A stretch of 64,000 bases of DNA from Paraburkholderia bonniea (GTDB lineage Bacteria > Pseudomonadota > Gammaproteobacteria > Burkholderiales > Burkholderiaceae). The notes beneath the pieces were generated by a model, which saw nothing but the letters and a program-made list of their open reading frames with translations, searched no databases and was not told where the DNA came from. This document shows positions 1 to 8,950 of the stretch, piece by piece. The translations under genes were made by a program, and so were the position numbers. The stretch is taken from NCBI RefSeq assembly GCF_009455625.1, contig NZ_QPEQ01000001.1, forward strand, positions 1,364,001 through 1,428,000, in the 5' to 3' direction. Every line of letters starts with the position of its first letter. The stretch's first letter is position 1.

Positions 1-840
1 CTGCATGTGCGGCGCTGGGGCGATCCTGACGCTCCAGCGTTATTCATGCTGCATGGCTGGATGGATGTCGCCGCGTCGTTTCAGTTTGTGGTCGATGCGC
101 TGGCGGACGACTGGCAGGTCATTGCGCCAGATGCGCGCGGCTTTGGCCTGTCAGACTGGCCGGTGGCGGCGCAGGGCGGTGGGCATTACTGGTTTCATGA
201 GTATCTTTCGGACCTCGATGCGCTGCTTGATCATTACGCGCCCAACGGTGCGGTGAATCTGGTGGGGCATAGCATGGGCGCGAATGTCGTGTGCCTGTAC
301 GCGGGTGCGCGGCCTGAGCGGGTGCGGCGGGTGGTGGATCTGGAAGGGTTCGGGCTGGCACCGGCACGGGCAGAGCAGGCCCCACACCGCCTGAAAAACT
401 GGCTGGATGACATGCGCGAGCCACCAGTGTTGAAGCGCTATGCCTCACTGGATGAGGTTGCGGCCCGTCTGATACGTACCAATCCCCGCCTTGATCCGCA
501 ACGCGCAGATTTTCTTGCGCAGCACTGGTCGAAGCCGGATGATGCAGGGCGCTGGATGCTATTGGCCGATCCAGCTCACAAGCTGCGCAGCCCGATGCTG
601 TATCGCCTGGATGAGGTGATGGCCGTCTGGGCGCAGGTCGAGGCTCCGGTGCTGCATATTGAAGCGCTCGCATCACCCACCCTGAGCGAGCTAGCGGGGA
701 CGATCCCGCTGCCCGAGTTCAAGGCGCGTTTTGCGGCATTTCCAGACTGGCGCGAAGCACTCATCGAAGACGCTGGCCATATGGTCCATCACGACCAGCC
801 AGAGCAGGTTGCTGCTTTGATCGAAGCATTTTGCCGGTAA
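1..840 (+). CDS. alpha/beta hydrolase, 5' end cut by window edge
   Basis: Alpha/beta-hydrolase-fold enzyme, probably a cytoplasmic esterase; the substrate cannot be told. The oxyanion-side motif LHGWMD lies near the start, the nucleophile elbow GHSMG about 85-90 residues in, and the C-terminal catalytic histidine in AGHMVHHDQPE. The reading frame is open to base 1 (CTG CAT before a GTG at position 7), and the fold normally has a strand before the HG motif, so the true start probably lies upstream of the window. The family is usually 270-300 residues and 277 are visible. No signal peptide is seen. It precedes a PHP-domain gene on the same strand after a 103-base gap. Confidence 0.85.
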   Translation: MHVRRWGDPDAPALFMLHGWMDVAASFQFVVDALADDWQVIAPDARGFGLSDWPVAAQGGGHYWFHEYLSDLDALLDHYAPNGAVNLVGHSMGANVVCLYAGARPERVRRVVDLEGFGLAPARAEQAPHRLKNWLDDMREPPVLKRYASLDEVAARLIRTNPRLDPQRADFLAQHWSKPDDAGRWMLLADPAHKLRSPMLYRLDEVMAVWAQVEAPVLHIEALASPTLSELAGTIPLPEFKARFAAFPDWREALIEDAGHMVHHDQPEQVAALIEAFCR

Positions 841-943
841 CTTGCTGGCCGTTTGATTCATCTGCAACTATCTGGCCTGGAATACAGCCGGGCTCCGATA
901 CTGCATTGCAGTAAAATGGCCGCTAATTTTTTCTGAAGCTGTG

Positions 944-1774
944 ATGAACGCTGATCTGCATTGCCATTCCACGATTTCCGACGGCCAACTGGCTCCTGCT
1001 GACGTGGCGCGCCGCGCGCATGCGGGTGGCGTGACGCTTTGGGCGCTGACTGATCACGATGAAGTGCGCGGCCAGGCGCAAGCACGTCAGGCAGCCGAGG
1101 ACCTTGGCATGCGTTATCTCGGTGGCGTCGAAATTTCAGTCACCTGGGCATCCCGGACGGTCCATATCGTTGGGCTGAATATTGATCCCGAGTGCAGCAC
1201 GCTGATCGACGGCCTCGCCCGCACGCGCAACGGCCGCGCTGCCCGGGCCGAGGCAATTGGCGAGCGGCTGGCCGCGCTGGGCATTCCGGACGCCTATGAG
1301 GGTGCGCTGCGTTACGTGTCAAATCCCGACATGATTTCGCGCACGCATTTTGCGCGCGACCTGGTGGAGCGGGGTTACGCCGCCTCCGCTCAGGAGGTGT
1401 TTTCGCGCTATCTCGGTGACGGCAAGCCGGGCAATGTGACTCACCGTTGGGCCAAACTGGCTGATGCCGTGCACTGGATTCAGGCCGCTGGCGGCGAAGC
1501 AGTCATTGCCCATCCTGGCCGCTATGCGTACACACCTGTCGAATTCGACGCGCTGTTTGGCGAATTCATTGATCTTGGCGGCAAAGCCATTGAGGTCATC
1601 ACGGGCAGCCACACTCCCGATCAGTATCGTGAATACGCCGAAGTGGCCAAGCGTTTTGGTTTCGAAGCGTCGCGCGGTTCTGATTTTCATGCGGTGGAGG
1701 AAGGGCGTGTCGATCTTGGCAGCCTGCCGCCGCTACCTTCATCGCTTACTCCCGTGTGGAATCGCTGGCTGTGA
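944..1774 (+). CDS. PHP-domain phosphoesterase, YciV/RNase AM (TrpH) type
   Basis: Metal-dependent phosphoesterase of the PHP superfamily. Metal-binding motifs run in order: DLHCHS at the N-terminus, LTDHDE about 35 residues later, GGVEIS, IAHPGRY, and GSDFHA near the C-terminus. Known members act as RNase AM (5' maturation of rRNA in E. coli) or as a 3',5'-nucleotide bisphosphatase, so a role in RNA processing or nucleotide turnover is inferred. The 276-residue length suits the family. I chose ATG 944 over the adjacent in-frame GTG 941. A TAAAAT element at 912-917 could be its -10 box. It is followed by a yciO-like gene, the same pairing seen in enterobacteria. Confidence 0.88.
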   Translation: MNADLHCHSTISDGQLAPADVARRAHAGGVTLWALTDHDEVRGQAQARQAAEDLGMRYLGGVEISVTWASRTVHIVGLNIDPECSTLIDGLARTRNGRAARAEAIGERLAALGIPDAYEGALRYVSNPDMISRTHFARDLVERGYAASAQEVFSRYLGDGKPGNVTHRWAKLADAVHWIQAAGGEAVIAHPGRYAYTPVEFDALFGEFIDLGGKAIEVITGSHTPDQYREYAEVAKRFGFEASRGSDFHAVEEGRVDLGSLPPLPSSLTPVWNRWL

Positions 1775-1857
1775 GGCATCAGGCGCTGTGGCGCTGCTGA
1801 TGCCTCGCAATTTATCTGGCGGCATCGCGCTGCAATCATTCCAATAAAAACATCTCC

Positions 1858-2493
1858 ATGTCCCAATTTTTTCGGCTTCATCCCGACGATCCCCAGCCAC
1901 GCCTGATCAAGCAGGCCGCACAAATCATCAACGATGGCGGGATTGTCGCGTTGCCAACCGATTCCAGTTACGCGCTGGCATGCCACCTCGATGACAAAAG
2001 CGCGGTAGAGCGTCTCCGGCGCATTCGCGGCCTGGATGAGCGTCAGTTGCTGTCGTTGCTGGTGCGCGACCTGTCTGAGCTTGCCAGCTTCGCCACGGTG
2101 GACAACCGCCAGTACCGCTTGATTCGCTCGGTGACGCCTGGCCCCTATGTTTTTGTCTTGCAGGCAACCAAAGAAGTGCCACGCCGCCTGTCTCACCCGT
2201 CACGCAAGACGATTGGCTTGCGCGTCCCGGATCATGCGATTACGCTCGCGCTTCTTGAGGCGCTAGGACAACCGCTGCTCGGCTCGACGCTCATCATGCC
2301 GGGTGAAGACATGCCGCTCAACGACCCCGAAGAAATCCGCGAGCGTCTCGAAAAACAAATTGATCTGGTGATCGACGGCGGCGCGTGCCCGCGCGAGCCT
2401 TCCACGGTGATTGATCTGACGGGGGCCGAACCCGTACTGGTGAGAGCGGGGCGTGGCAGCCTCGCCCCCTTTGGACTGGAGCAACCAGCCTAG
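1858..2493 (+). CDS. Sua5/YciO/YrdC family protein (YciO type)
   Basis: Member of the Sua5/YrdC/YciO family, whose best known activity is making threonylcarbamoyl-adenylate for the t6A37 tRNA modification. The protein (211 residues) has the family's nucleotide-binding region, with GIVALPTDSSYAL near residue 23, the K/R-rich stretch around RLRRIRGLDERQ, and the SHPSRKTIGLRVP segment. It lacks the extra C-terminal Sua5 domain and resembles YciO more than the essential TsaC, so its in vivo role is uncertain. Neighbours are the PHP phosphoesterase upstream (83-base gap) and the site-2 protease downstream. Confidence 0.88.
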   Translation: MSQFFRLHPDDPQPRLIKQAAQIINDGGIVALPTDSSYALACHLDDKSAVERLRRIRGLDERQLLSLLVRDLSELASFATVDNRQYRLIRSVTPGPYVFVLQATKEVPRRLSHPSRKTIGLRVPDHAITLALLEALGQPLLGSTLIMPGEDMPLNDPEEIRERLEKQIDLVIDGGACPREPSTVIDLTGAEPVLVRAGRGSLAPFGLEQPA

Positions 2494-2549
2494 CTGGAAT
2501 ACCTGAAAGCGGACAGACGCACGCAATCGCGTTGTTACAATCACGAGTT

Positions 2550-3212
2550 ATGGATTCTTCCCTGATACAGACCATTGCGGTATATGCGTTGCCGGTGATT
2601 TTCGCCATCACGTTGCACGAAGCGGCACACGGTTACGTCGCACGCATGCTGGGTGATAACACGGCCTATGTACTCGGGCGTGTGTCACTTAATCCGATGC
2701 GCCATATTGATCCGCTGGGCACGATTTTTATTCCGCTAGTGCTGTATTTCGCCACCAGCGGGGCCTTTATGTTTGGTTATGCCAAACCGGTTCCGGTGGC
2801 GTTTGGCAATTTGCGCAATCCGCGCTGGGGCAGCCTCTGGGTCGCGCTTGCCGGGCCATTGTGCAATTTTGTCCAGGCGCTGCTGTGGGGTGTTGGTGGC
2901 GTTGCGCTGGCCATCATTGGCATTGACGAGCCCTTCCTGACGCGCATGGCTGCGGCTGGTGTCGGTGTGAATCTGGTGCTTGGCGTACTGAACCTGTTTC
3001 CGCTGCCACCACTTGATGGTGGCCGCGTGCTGATGGCGCTACTGCCGCCGCGCCAGTCGATTGCGCTGTCGCGCATCGAGCCTTATGGCTTTTTCATTGT
3101 GATGGCGCTGGTGCTGACTGGAATGCTGACCACTTACTGGCTGCGCCCGCTAGTCGATTTTGGCTATACCGTGGTGACGGCTGTGCTGACTCCTCTCGTT
3201 TCGCTTTTTTAA
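2550..3212 (+). CDS. site-2 protease, M50 family membrane metalloprotease
   Basis: Intramembrane zinc metalloprotease of the short bacterial M50 group. HEAAH near residue 24 is the HExxH zinc site, set in the first hydrophobic segment. LPPLDGGR near residue 155 supplies the third ligand in the NPDG-like motif. Several other hydrophobic stretches predict 5-6 membrane segments. No PDZ domain is present, so it is not an RseP orthologue, and its substrate is unknown. I chose ATG 2550 over an in-frame TTG 2532. A TACAAT box at 2535-2540 sits only 9 bases before ATG 2550, leaving almost no leader. It ends 7 bases before trpS. Confidence 0.88.
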   Translation: MDSSLIQTIAVYALPVIFAITLHEAAHGYVARMLGDNTAYVLGRVSLNPMRHIDPLGTIFIPLVLYFATSGAFMFGYAKPVPVAFGNLRNPRWGSLWVALAGPLCNFVQALLWGVGGVALAIIGIDEPFLTRMAAAGVGVNLVLGVLNLFPLPPLDGGRVLMALLPPRQSIALSRIEPYGFFIVMALVLTGMLTTYWLRPLVDFGYTVVTAVLTPLVSLF

Positions 3213-3219
3213 TTCAATC

Positions 3220-4422
3220 ATGTTCCCAGACCGTATTTTCTCCGGCATGCGGCCCACCGGGTCGCTGCATCTTGGCCACTATCATGGCGTGCTGAAAAAC
3301 TGGGTGCGGTTGCAATCCGAATATCCCTGTTTTTTTTGCGTGGTCGACTGGCATGCGCTGACGACGCATTACGAAACACCCGAAGTCATTGAAAAAAATG
3401 TGTGGGATGTGCTGACTGACTGGCTGGCAGCAGGCATTGATCCGGCCCAGGCGACTTTATTCATCCAGAGCCGCGTACCCGAGCATGCGGAGTTGGCGTT
3501 GCTGCTGGGCATGAGCACGCCGCTTGGCTGGCTCGAACGTGTACCGACCTACAAGGAGCAGATCGAAAAACTGCGGGATAAAGATTTGTCGACTTACGGT
3601 TTTCTCGGCTATCCGGTGCTGATGGCCGCCGATATCTTGCTGTACCGCGCGTCGTTGGTGCCAGTGGGCGACGATCAGGTGCCCCATGTCGAAATGACCC
3701 GGGAAATCGCCCGGCGCTTTAATCATCTGTATGGCCGTGAACCTGGCTTCGAAGAGAAGGCGCTTGAAGCCGCGAAAAAACTCGGCGGCAAGCGCTCGAA
3801 GCTGTACCACGAGCTGCGCGTCGCTTATCAGCAGGAAGGCGATGACGAAGCGCTGGAGCAGGCCCGTGCGATGTTGCAGGAGTCGCAAAGCCTGTCAATG
3901 AATGACCGTGAGCGTCTGTTTGGCTATCTCGAAGGCTCACGCAAAATCATCCTGGCCGAACCCCAGGCGCTGTTGACCGAAGCCTCGCGCATGCCCGGAC
4001 TGGACGGCCAGAAAATGTCGAAGTCGTATGGCAATACCATCGGCTTGCGTGAAGACGCTGAAACGATTGCGAAAAAAGTCCGCACGATGCCGACTGATCC
4101 GGCCCGAGTGCGGCGCACGGATCCGGGCGACCCGGACAAATGTCCGGTGTGGCAACTGCATCAGGCCTACACCGACGAAACCACGCATGAGTGGGTGCAA
4201 AAAGGCTGCCGTTCAGCGGGCATTGGCTGCCTGGAATGCAAGCAGCCGGTGATCGATGGCATTTTGCGTGAGCAGCAACCGATGCTTGAGCGCGCGCAAA
4301 AGTACATGGATGACCCTACGCTGCTGCGTGCGATTGCCGCAGATGGTTGTGACAAGGCGCGGCGTTTTGCCATCGAAACGATGCGCGATGTACGTGAGGC
4401 GATGGGCCTCTCGTATAGCTGA
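3220..4422 (+). CDS. trpS: tryptophanyl-tRNA synthetase with an inserted domain and Cys cluster
   Basis: Class I aminoacyl-tRNA synthetase charging tRNA-Trp in the cytoplasm. The HIGH-type motif HLGH is at residues 17-20 and KMSKS at 265-269. At 400 residues it is about 65 longer than E. coli TrpS; the extra, mostly helical sequence lies between roughly residues 175 and 260, before KMSKS. The C-terminal part holds C308, C330, C337 and C340 (spacing C-x21-C-x6-C-x2-C), very close to the 4Fe-4S site described in Thermotoga maritima TrpRS. The start is ATG 3220, 7 bases after the protease gene, so the two are probably co-transcribed. Confidence 0.97.
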   Translation: MFPDRIFSGMRPTGSLHLGHYHGVLKNWVRLQSEYPCFFCVVDWHALTTHYETPEVIEKNVWDVLTDWLAAGIDPAQATLFIQSRVPEHAELALLLGMSTPLGWLERVPTYKEQIEKLRDKDLSTYGFLGYPVLMAADILLYRASLVPVGDDQVPHVEMTREIARRFNHLYGREPGFEEKALEAAKKLGGKRSKLYHELRVAYQQEGDDEALEQARAMLQESQSLSMNDRERLFGYLEGSRKIILAEPQALLTEASRMPGLDGQKMSKSYGNTIGLREDAETIAKKVRTMPTDPARVRRTDPGDPDKCPVWQLHQAYTDETTHEWVQKGCRSAGIGCLECKQPVIDGILREQQPMLERAQKYMDDPTLLRAIAADGCDKARRFAIETMRDVREAMGLSYS

Positions 4423-4451
4423 AACACGGCTACCTCGAACGGGATCGCCTC

Positions 4452-5066
4452 GTGACCATTTCGCCCGATGAACCTCCCGTTCTTGCCCTGTCTGCCTCAG
4501 CGGCTCCATCCGGCTGGGTGCAGCGCTGGACGCATCTGGTAGCGGCTGGCCGGCCGGTGCTGGATCTGGCCTCAGGTGCAGGCAGGCACGCGCACTGGTT
4601 TGCGGCACGAGGCCATCCTGTCGTGGCGCTTGACCGTGATGCCACCGCGCTGGAAAGCGCCCGGGGCGAGCGTATCGAAACCCGGGTGGTTGACCTTGAG
4701 CAGGCCGCATGGCCGCTGCCGCCAGAGGCAAAATTTGCTGCCGTGGTGGTTACTCATTACCTGCATCGCCCTCTGTTTCCGTCGATTTTGCATGCGCTGG
4801 CACCCGGCGGCGTGTTGATCTACGAAACCTTTGCCCAGGGCAACGAGACGGTAGGCAAGCCATCCCGGCCGGCGTTTCTGCTTGCTCCTGGCGAGTTGCT
4901 TGAGGTGGTGCGTGGCGATTTACGGGTGATTGCGTTTGAGGATGGTTTTACCGCCGCGCCGCGTCCTGCATATGTTCAGCGCATTTGCGCGGTCCGGCCG
5001 CAGTTGCAGCCTGATGCCGCGGCGATGCCGGCAGCGACCGTGCCACGTTACGATTTGGCTGGCTAA
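4452..5066 (+). CDS. class I SAM-dependent methyltransferase
   Basis: Putative S-adenosylmethionine-dependent methyltransferase of 204 residues. Motif I (VLDLASGAGRHAHWF, near residue 37) and the acidic end of the second strand (VVALDRDA) define the SAM pocket. A later AAVVVTHYLHRPL segment matches motif IV of small TehB/Methyltransf_25-like enzymes. The substrate is unknown. GTG 4452 is the most upstream plausible start, 29 bases after trpS; no strong ribosome binding site is visible. The C-terminal part is short, and dapA follows after 42 bases with its own -10-like box. Confidence 0.82.
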   Translation: MTISPDEPPVLALSASAAPSGWVQRWTHLVAAGRPVLDLASGAGRHAHWFAARGHPVVALDRDATALESARGERIETRVVDLEQAAWPLPPEAKFAAVVVTHYLHRPLFPSILHALAPGGVLIYETFAQGNETVGKPSRPAFLLAPGELLEVVRGDLRVIAFEDGFTAAPRPAYVQRICAVRPQLQPDAAAMPAATVPRYDLAG

Positions 5067-5071
5067 TCCGC

Positions 5072-5077
5072 TACAAT
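5072..5077 (+). promoter_or_regulatory. candidate -10 box before dapA
   Basis: TACAAT, preceded by GC, lies about 31 bases before the dapA ATG. I see no good -35 hexamer at 16-18 bases upstream, so the call rests on the -10 alone. The same GCTACAAT context recurs before ndk. Confidence 0.35.
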
Positions 5078-5108
5078 CGCGTTTTATCGAATACACCCAT
5101 GGCGTTTC

Positions 5109-6020
5109 ATGACTAACGGCATTTATAGCAACGGCGGCCTTCAGATTCGTGGCAGCATCCCGGCGATCGTCACGCCGATGCTGGAAGATGGCAGTCTTGA
5201 TCTGCCTGCATTTCGCAAGCTGATTGACTGGCATATCGAAGAGGGCACAAACGCTCTGGTGGTCGTCGGTACAAGCGGTGAATCCGCGACGCTCTCGGTC
5301 GAAGAGCATGTGCTGATGGTCAAAACCGCAGTCGAGCATGCGGCGGGGCGGATCCCGGTTATTGCTGGCTCGGGCGGCAACTCCACCACCGAGGCCATTG
5401 AGCTGACCGAGCAAGCCCGGCGTGTAGGTGCCAACGCCACGCTGCAAGTCGTGCCTTACTACAACAAGCCTACGCAAGAAGGCATCTATCGGCACTTTAC
5501 GAAGATTGCCGAGACCGTCGATCTCCCCGTCATTCTGTATAACGTTCCTGGCCGTACTGTTGCGGACATGGCGAATGAAACGATCTTGCGTCTGGCCCAG
5601 GTGCCGGGCGTGATCGGTGTCAAGGAAGCGACAGGCAACATCGACCGTGCGGCACATCTGATCAAGGCCGCACCGGCAAACTTCAGCATCTATAGCGGTG
5701 ATGACCCAACGGCGATAGCACTTATGCTGCTAGGGGGGCACGGCAATATCTCCGTCACAGCCAATGTGGCACCACGCGCGATGAGCGAGTTGTGCGCGGC
5801 AGCGCTTGCTGGCGATGTGAAGCGGGCTCGCGACAGCCACATGAAACTCTTGTCGTTGCATAAACATCTGTTTATTGAATCCAATCCGATTCCTGCTAAA
5901 TGGGCGCTGCAGCAGCTTGGCCGCATCCAGGGCGGCATCCGTTTGCCGCTGACACCGCTCGATGCCCGCTATCACGAAGTGGTGCGTGGCGCATTGCGCG
6001 AAGCCGGTTTGCTGGGCTGA
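5109..6020 (+). CDS. dapA: 4-hydroxy-tetrahydrodipicolinate synthase
   Basis: Condenses pyruvate with aspartate semialdehyde in the first committed step of diaminopimelate and lysine synthesis; cytoplasmic TIM-barrel enzyme. The Schiff-base lysine is K172 in GVKEATGN, the catalytic tyrosine Y144 is in LYNVPGRT, and GTSGESATL near residue 53 binds the substrate carboxylate. The length of 303 residues is typical. The ATG at 5109 leaves a short N-terminal extension ([12 protein letters not shown]) before the conserved [10 protein letters not shown]. lysC, which feeds the same pathway, is at the far end of this window. bamC follows, as in many proteobacteria. Confidence 0.96.
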   Translation: MTNGIYSNGGLQIRGSIPAIVTPMLEDGSLDLPAFRKLIDWHIEEGTNALVVVGTSGESATLSVEEHVLMVKTAVEHAAGRIPVIAGSGGNSTTEAIELTEQARRVGANATLQVVPYYNKPTQEGIYRHFTKIAETVDLPVILYNVPGRTVADMANETILRLAQVPGVIGVKEATGNIDRAAHLIKAAPANFSIYSGDDPTAIALMLLGGHGNISVTANVAPRAMSELCAAALAGDVKRARDSHMKLLSLHKHLFIESNPIPAKWALQQLGRIQGGIRLPLTPLDARYHEVVRGALREAGLLG

Positions 6021-6166
6021 AGATAATGGCTTATTACGGGGCGGGTTAGCGGCTCGTCCCGCGCTTTGCCTTGTATTTCTGCCTCGCACTCTTTTAACCG
6101 ACGTCGATTTTGCCCACGTTCCTTGCATTGAACGGGGCACTGCGTTCCAGCTTTACGAAGGCCCAC

Positions 6167-7309
6167 ATGAAACGTTCTGCATTTTCCCTCCACGCAACTC
6201 GCATGGCGGCGCTGGCGCTGGCCTTGTCTACGCTAGCCGGCTGCGAGTCGCTGAACGACTGGTTTGCCTCTGATCGTGTCAATTACAAGGCCACGGCTAG
6301 CGCACCGTCTCTGGCGGTGCCGAGTGATTTGACCGCCGCGCAGATTGACCAGCGTTATGTGGCACCGCCTGTGAATGCCGCGCTCGGTGGCACGCCGCAG
6401 CGTGTCGTCACAGCTGCGGGCAATGCCACTGAAGGCGTGCCGACGGCACGAGACCCATATGGCATGCATATCGAGCGTGATGGTGATCGTCGCTGGCTGG
6501 TGGTTGACGGACGCACACCGGAGCAGTTGTGGCCGCAACTTAAAGAGTTCTGGGAAGACGCGGGTTTTTCACTGAAAACAGATGCGCCTGCCACGGGCAT
6601 CATGACGACCGACTGGGCTGAGAACCGGGCCAATATCCCCGATGACTGGTTCCGCCGGACGCTGGGGAAAGTGGTCGATATCGTGTATTCGTCGGGTACT
6701 CGTGACCGTTTTCGCACACTGGTTTCGCGCGACACGAGTGGTGGATCGACAGATATTTCGATCACTCACAGCGCCATGGAAGAAATGCTGACAGGGCAGG
6801 ATCAAACTTCGTCGCGCTGGGTTGAGCGCCCACGAGACCCAGCACTGGAAGGTGCGTTTCTCGCCAAACTGATGCAGAAATTTGGCCTGACCGATGCGCA
6901 GGCCAAGCAGTTGCTTACCGAGGCTCGTCCGGCAACGGCACCTGTGCAGGTGGACAACGCGGCAGGTGCAACGACGCTTGATTTGCAGGAATCATTTGAC
7001 CGTGCGTGGTTGCGCGTTGGGCTGGCTCTTGATCGCACCAATTTTGCGGTGGATAACCGGGATCGCGCTAAGGGGATTTACTACGTCCGTTATGCCGATT
7101 CGATGCAGGAGCTCAAGCGCGATGGTTTGTTTGGCAAGCTGTTCTATAGCAACACCAGCGCAAAGAAGCCGGGCCAGGAGTTTCTGGTAAGCGTGCGCTC
7201 GAAAGATGCATCATCGACGCAGGTTGCGGTGATTAACACGAACGGTCAGGTGGATACGTCGCCGCAAGCGCAGCGCATTGTGTCGTTGTTGCAAGCGCAA
7301 CTGAACTAG
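6167..7309 (+). CDS. bamC: outer-membrane assembly lipoprotein BamC
   Basis: Lipoprotein subunit of the BAM complex, which inserts beta-barrel proteins into the outer membrane. A lipoprotein signal peptide ends at LAGC with Cys26 as the lipidated residue. The rest shows two helix-grip-like halves, around residues 90-220 and 260-380, as expected for BamC/NlpB. ATG 6167 was chosen because it puts the signal peptide at the N-terminus; an in-frame ATG at 6110 would add 19 non-signal residues. It follows dapA as in E. coli (dapA-bamC). The visible length is 380 residues, slightly above the 344 of E. coli. Confidence 0.9.
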   Translation: MKRSAFSLHATRMAALALALSTLAGCESLNDWFASDRVNYKATASAPSLAVPSDLTAAQIDQRYVAPPVNAALGGTPQRVVTAAGNATEGVPTARDPYGMHIERDGDRRWLVVDGRTPEQLWPQLKEFWEDAGFSLKTDAPATGIMTTDWAENRANIPDDWFRRTLGKVVDIVYSSGTRDRFRTLVSRDTSGGSTDISITHSAMEEMLTGQDQTSSRWVERPRDPALEGAFLAKLMQKFGLTDAQAKQLLTEARPATAPVQVDNAAGATTLDLQESFDRAWLRVGLALDRTNFAVDNRDRAKGIYYVRYADSMQELKRDGLFGKLFYSNTSAKKPGQEFLVSVRSKDASSTQVAVINTNGQVDTSPQAQRIVSLLQAQLN

Positions 7310-7316
7310 GCGCGTG

Positions 7317-8090
7317 ATGCGTTTCGCCAGTTTGGGAAGCGGGAGCGAAGGCAATGCCTTGCTTATCGAAAAACAAAGCGGCACGACTACGACGCGCGTG
7401 CTGCTTGACTGCGGGTTTTCAGCGAAAGAGATCGAGCGGCGTCTGATGCGACTGGGAACCTGCGTCGATGAAATTGACGCAATTCTGATTACCCATGAGC
7501 ACAGCGATCACGTTGGCAGCGCACTGACTCTCGCGCGCAAACGGTCGATTCCGCTGTATATGAGCTGGGGTACGGCATGTGCTGTGGGTGCCGATAACCT
7601 TGATGCAGGTTTAAACGTGTTGTGGGGTGATGCAGAGGTCGCGGTTGGCGATTTCGCTATTTTGCCTTACACCGTTCCCCACGATGCTCGTGAGCCGTTG
7701 CAGTTTGTTTTGTCCGATGGTGCCAGTCGTCTGGGTGTGCTGACAGATGTCGGGATGGCCACGGCGCATATCACGACAGTGCTGAGCGGTTGCGACGCGT
7801 TGGTGCTTGAGTGCAATCACGACACCCAGATGCTGGCGGCGAGCCGCTACCCACAATCGTTGAAAGCCCGCATTGGCGGCATTCATGGGCATTTGAACAA
7901 TCAGGCTGCAGCCGATATTCTCGCGTCACTTGACCGGTCGCGTTTGCGTTACCTGATTGCTGCTCATCTGAGCCAGCAAAATAATTCGCCAGAGTTGGCG
8001 CAGGCGGCGATGGCCGCTGTGCTGGGTGTGGCTGCTACTGAGATCGTGGTGGCCTCACAGGCAGGTGGTTTCGACTGGCTGAGTCTCTGA
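7317..8090 (+). CDS. metallo-beta-lactamase-fold hydrolase (YycJ/WalJ-like)
   Basis: Soluble metallohydrolase of the MBL superfamily, 257 residues. The metal motif THEHSDH (near residue 59) gives the HxHxDH core. VLECNHD near residue 163 carries the bridging acidic region, and the final histidine is in AAHLSQQNNSPE. The opening RFASLGSGSEGNALL is typical of the YycJ/WalJ branch, related to RNase Z and DNA-end processing nucleases. The exact substrate is not known. GTG 7314 and ATG 7317 are adjacent in frame, and I use the ATG. It lies 7 bases after bamC and ends the operon before a strong terminator. Confidence 0.87.
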   Translation: MRFASLGSGSEGNALLIEKQSGTTTTRVLLDCGFSAKEIERRLMRLGTCVDEIDAILITHEHSDHVGSALTLARKRSIPLYMSWGTACAVGADNLDAGLNVLWGDAEVAVGDFAILPYTVPHDAREPLQFVLSDGASRLGVLTDVGMATAHITTVLSGCDALVLECNHDTQMLAASRYPQSLKARIGGIHGHLNNQAAADILASLDRSRLRYLIAAHLSQQNNSPELAQAAMAAVLGVAATEIVVASQAGGFDWLSL

Positions 8091-8134
8091 GTTTTTAGAT
8101 CTACCCAGATCCCCCGGCCGGCAAGCGCTGGGCC

Positions 8135-8169
8135 AGCAAAAAGCCCCATGAAAAATGGGGCTTTTTGCT
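8135..8169. terminator. bidirectional rho-independent terminator
   Basis: A perfect 15-bp inverted repeat (8135-8149 and 8155-8169) with a 5-base loop. It has a GCCCC core flanked by an A-run on one side and a T-run on the other, so it can end transcription in both directions. It lies between the convergent hydrolase and BI-1 genes. Confidence 0.9.
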
Positions 8170-8202
8170 GGAGGGTGATGAAAATCACCCAATACGTGAA
8201 AG

Positions 8203-8901
8203 CTAATTTCGGTTGCCGCCAAAAATGCTGAGTAACGACAGCAGATTAACGAACACGTTATATACATCGAGGTAAATAGCCAGGGTGGCACTGATGTAAT
8301 TGGTTTCTCCGCCGTTCACGACCCGCTGCACGTCATACAGCATGTAAGCCGAGAAGATCACGATGGCGAGAACCGAAACGGTAAGCATCAGCGCGGGCAG
8401 CTTCAGGAAAATATTGGCGACCGAGGCCAGAATCAGTACGATCACGCCCATGAAAAGCCATTTGCCCATTCCGGAAAAATCGCGTTTGCTGACCGTGGCG
8501 ATAGTGGCCATTGACGCAAAGATGATGCCGGTGCCGCCGAAGGCCATCATGATTAGCGATGAACCGTTTGAGAAACCTAAAACGAAGCTGAGCAGGCGCG
8601 ACAGCATCAAGCCCATGAAGAACGTGAAACCTAGCAAGACGAAAACGCCTACTGCACTGTCTTTGGTCTTCTGAATGGCGAACATAAAGCCGAACGCAAT
8701 AGCAAGAAAAGCCAGCAGGCTCATTGCCGGACTGGTGGCGGCGAACAGTGAGAAGCCGGTGGCGACGCCGATCCATGCACCAAGCACGGTGGGTACCATC
8801 GACAGCGCGAGCAGCCAGTACGTGTTGCGTAACACGCGGTTGCGAGTAGAGGCCGTGCTGACAGCGCCGCCGCGGCCGAAGTTGTAGGGATGGTCGTTCA
8901 T
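8203..8901 (-). CDS. Bax inhibitor-1 family (YccA-like) membrane protein
   Basis: Polytopic inner-membrane protein of the BI-1/YccA family, about 232 residues with seven hydrophobic segments. E. coli YccA interacts with and modulates the FtsH protease; the E. coli relative YbhL is uncharacterised. The conserved end, with acidic residues around AYMLYDVQRVVNGG and the final LDVYNVFVNLLSL segment, matches the family. ATG at 8901 was preferred because GGAGAAACG lies just before it; the frame is open 24 bases further up. The hflK and hflC genes (FtsH regulators) elsewhere in the window fit a link to membrane protein quality control, but that link is inferred. Confidence 0.9.
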   Translation of the reverse strand: MNDHPYNFGRGGAVSTASTRNRVLRNTYWLLALSMVPTVLGAWIGVATGFSLFAATSPAMSLLAFLAIAFGFMFAIQKTKDSAVGVFVLLGFTFFMGLMLSRLLSFVLGFSNGSSLIMMAFGGTGIIFASMATIATVSKRDFSGMGKWLFMGVIVLILASVANIFLKLPALMLTVSVLAIVIFSAYMLYDVQRVVNGGETNYISATLAIYLDVYNVFVNLLSLLSIFGGNRN

Positions 8902-8930
8902 CGTTTCTCCTTGCATCAAACGCAATGTTG

Positions 8931-8950
8931 CGCAGTGGTTCGCAGTGGTT
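8931..8950. repeat. two tandem copies of a 10-base unit upstream of the BI-1 gene
   Basis: CGCAGTGGTT occurs twice in direct succession, in the leader region of the minus-strand BI-1 gene. A TATAAC-like -10 (minus strand, 8948-8953) overlaps its edge. It could be an operator or chance. Confidence 0.5.

Noticed and set aside
119..676. Long minus-strand frame opposite the first hydrolase
   Set aside because: Shadow of a well-supported plus-strand alpha/beta hydrolase; Arg/Pro/His-rich composition typical of antisense frames.
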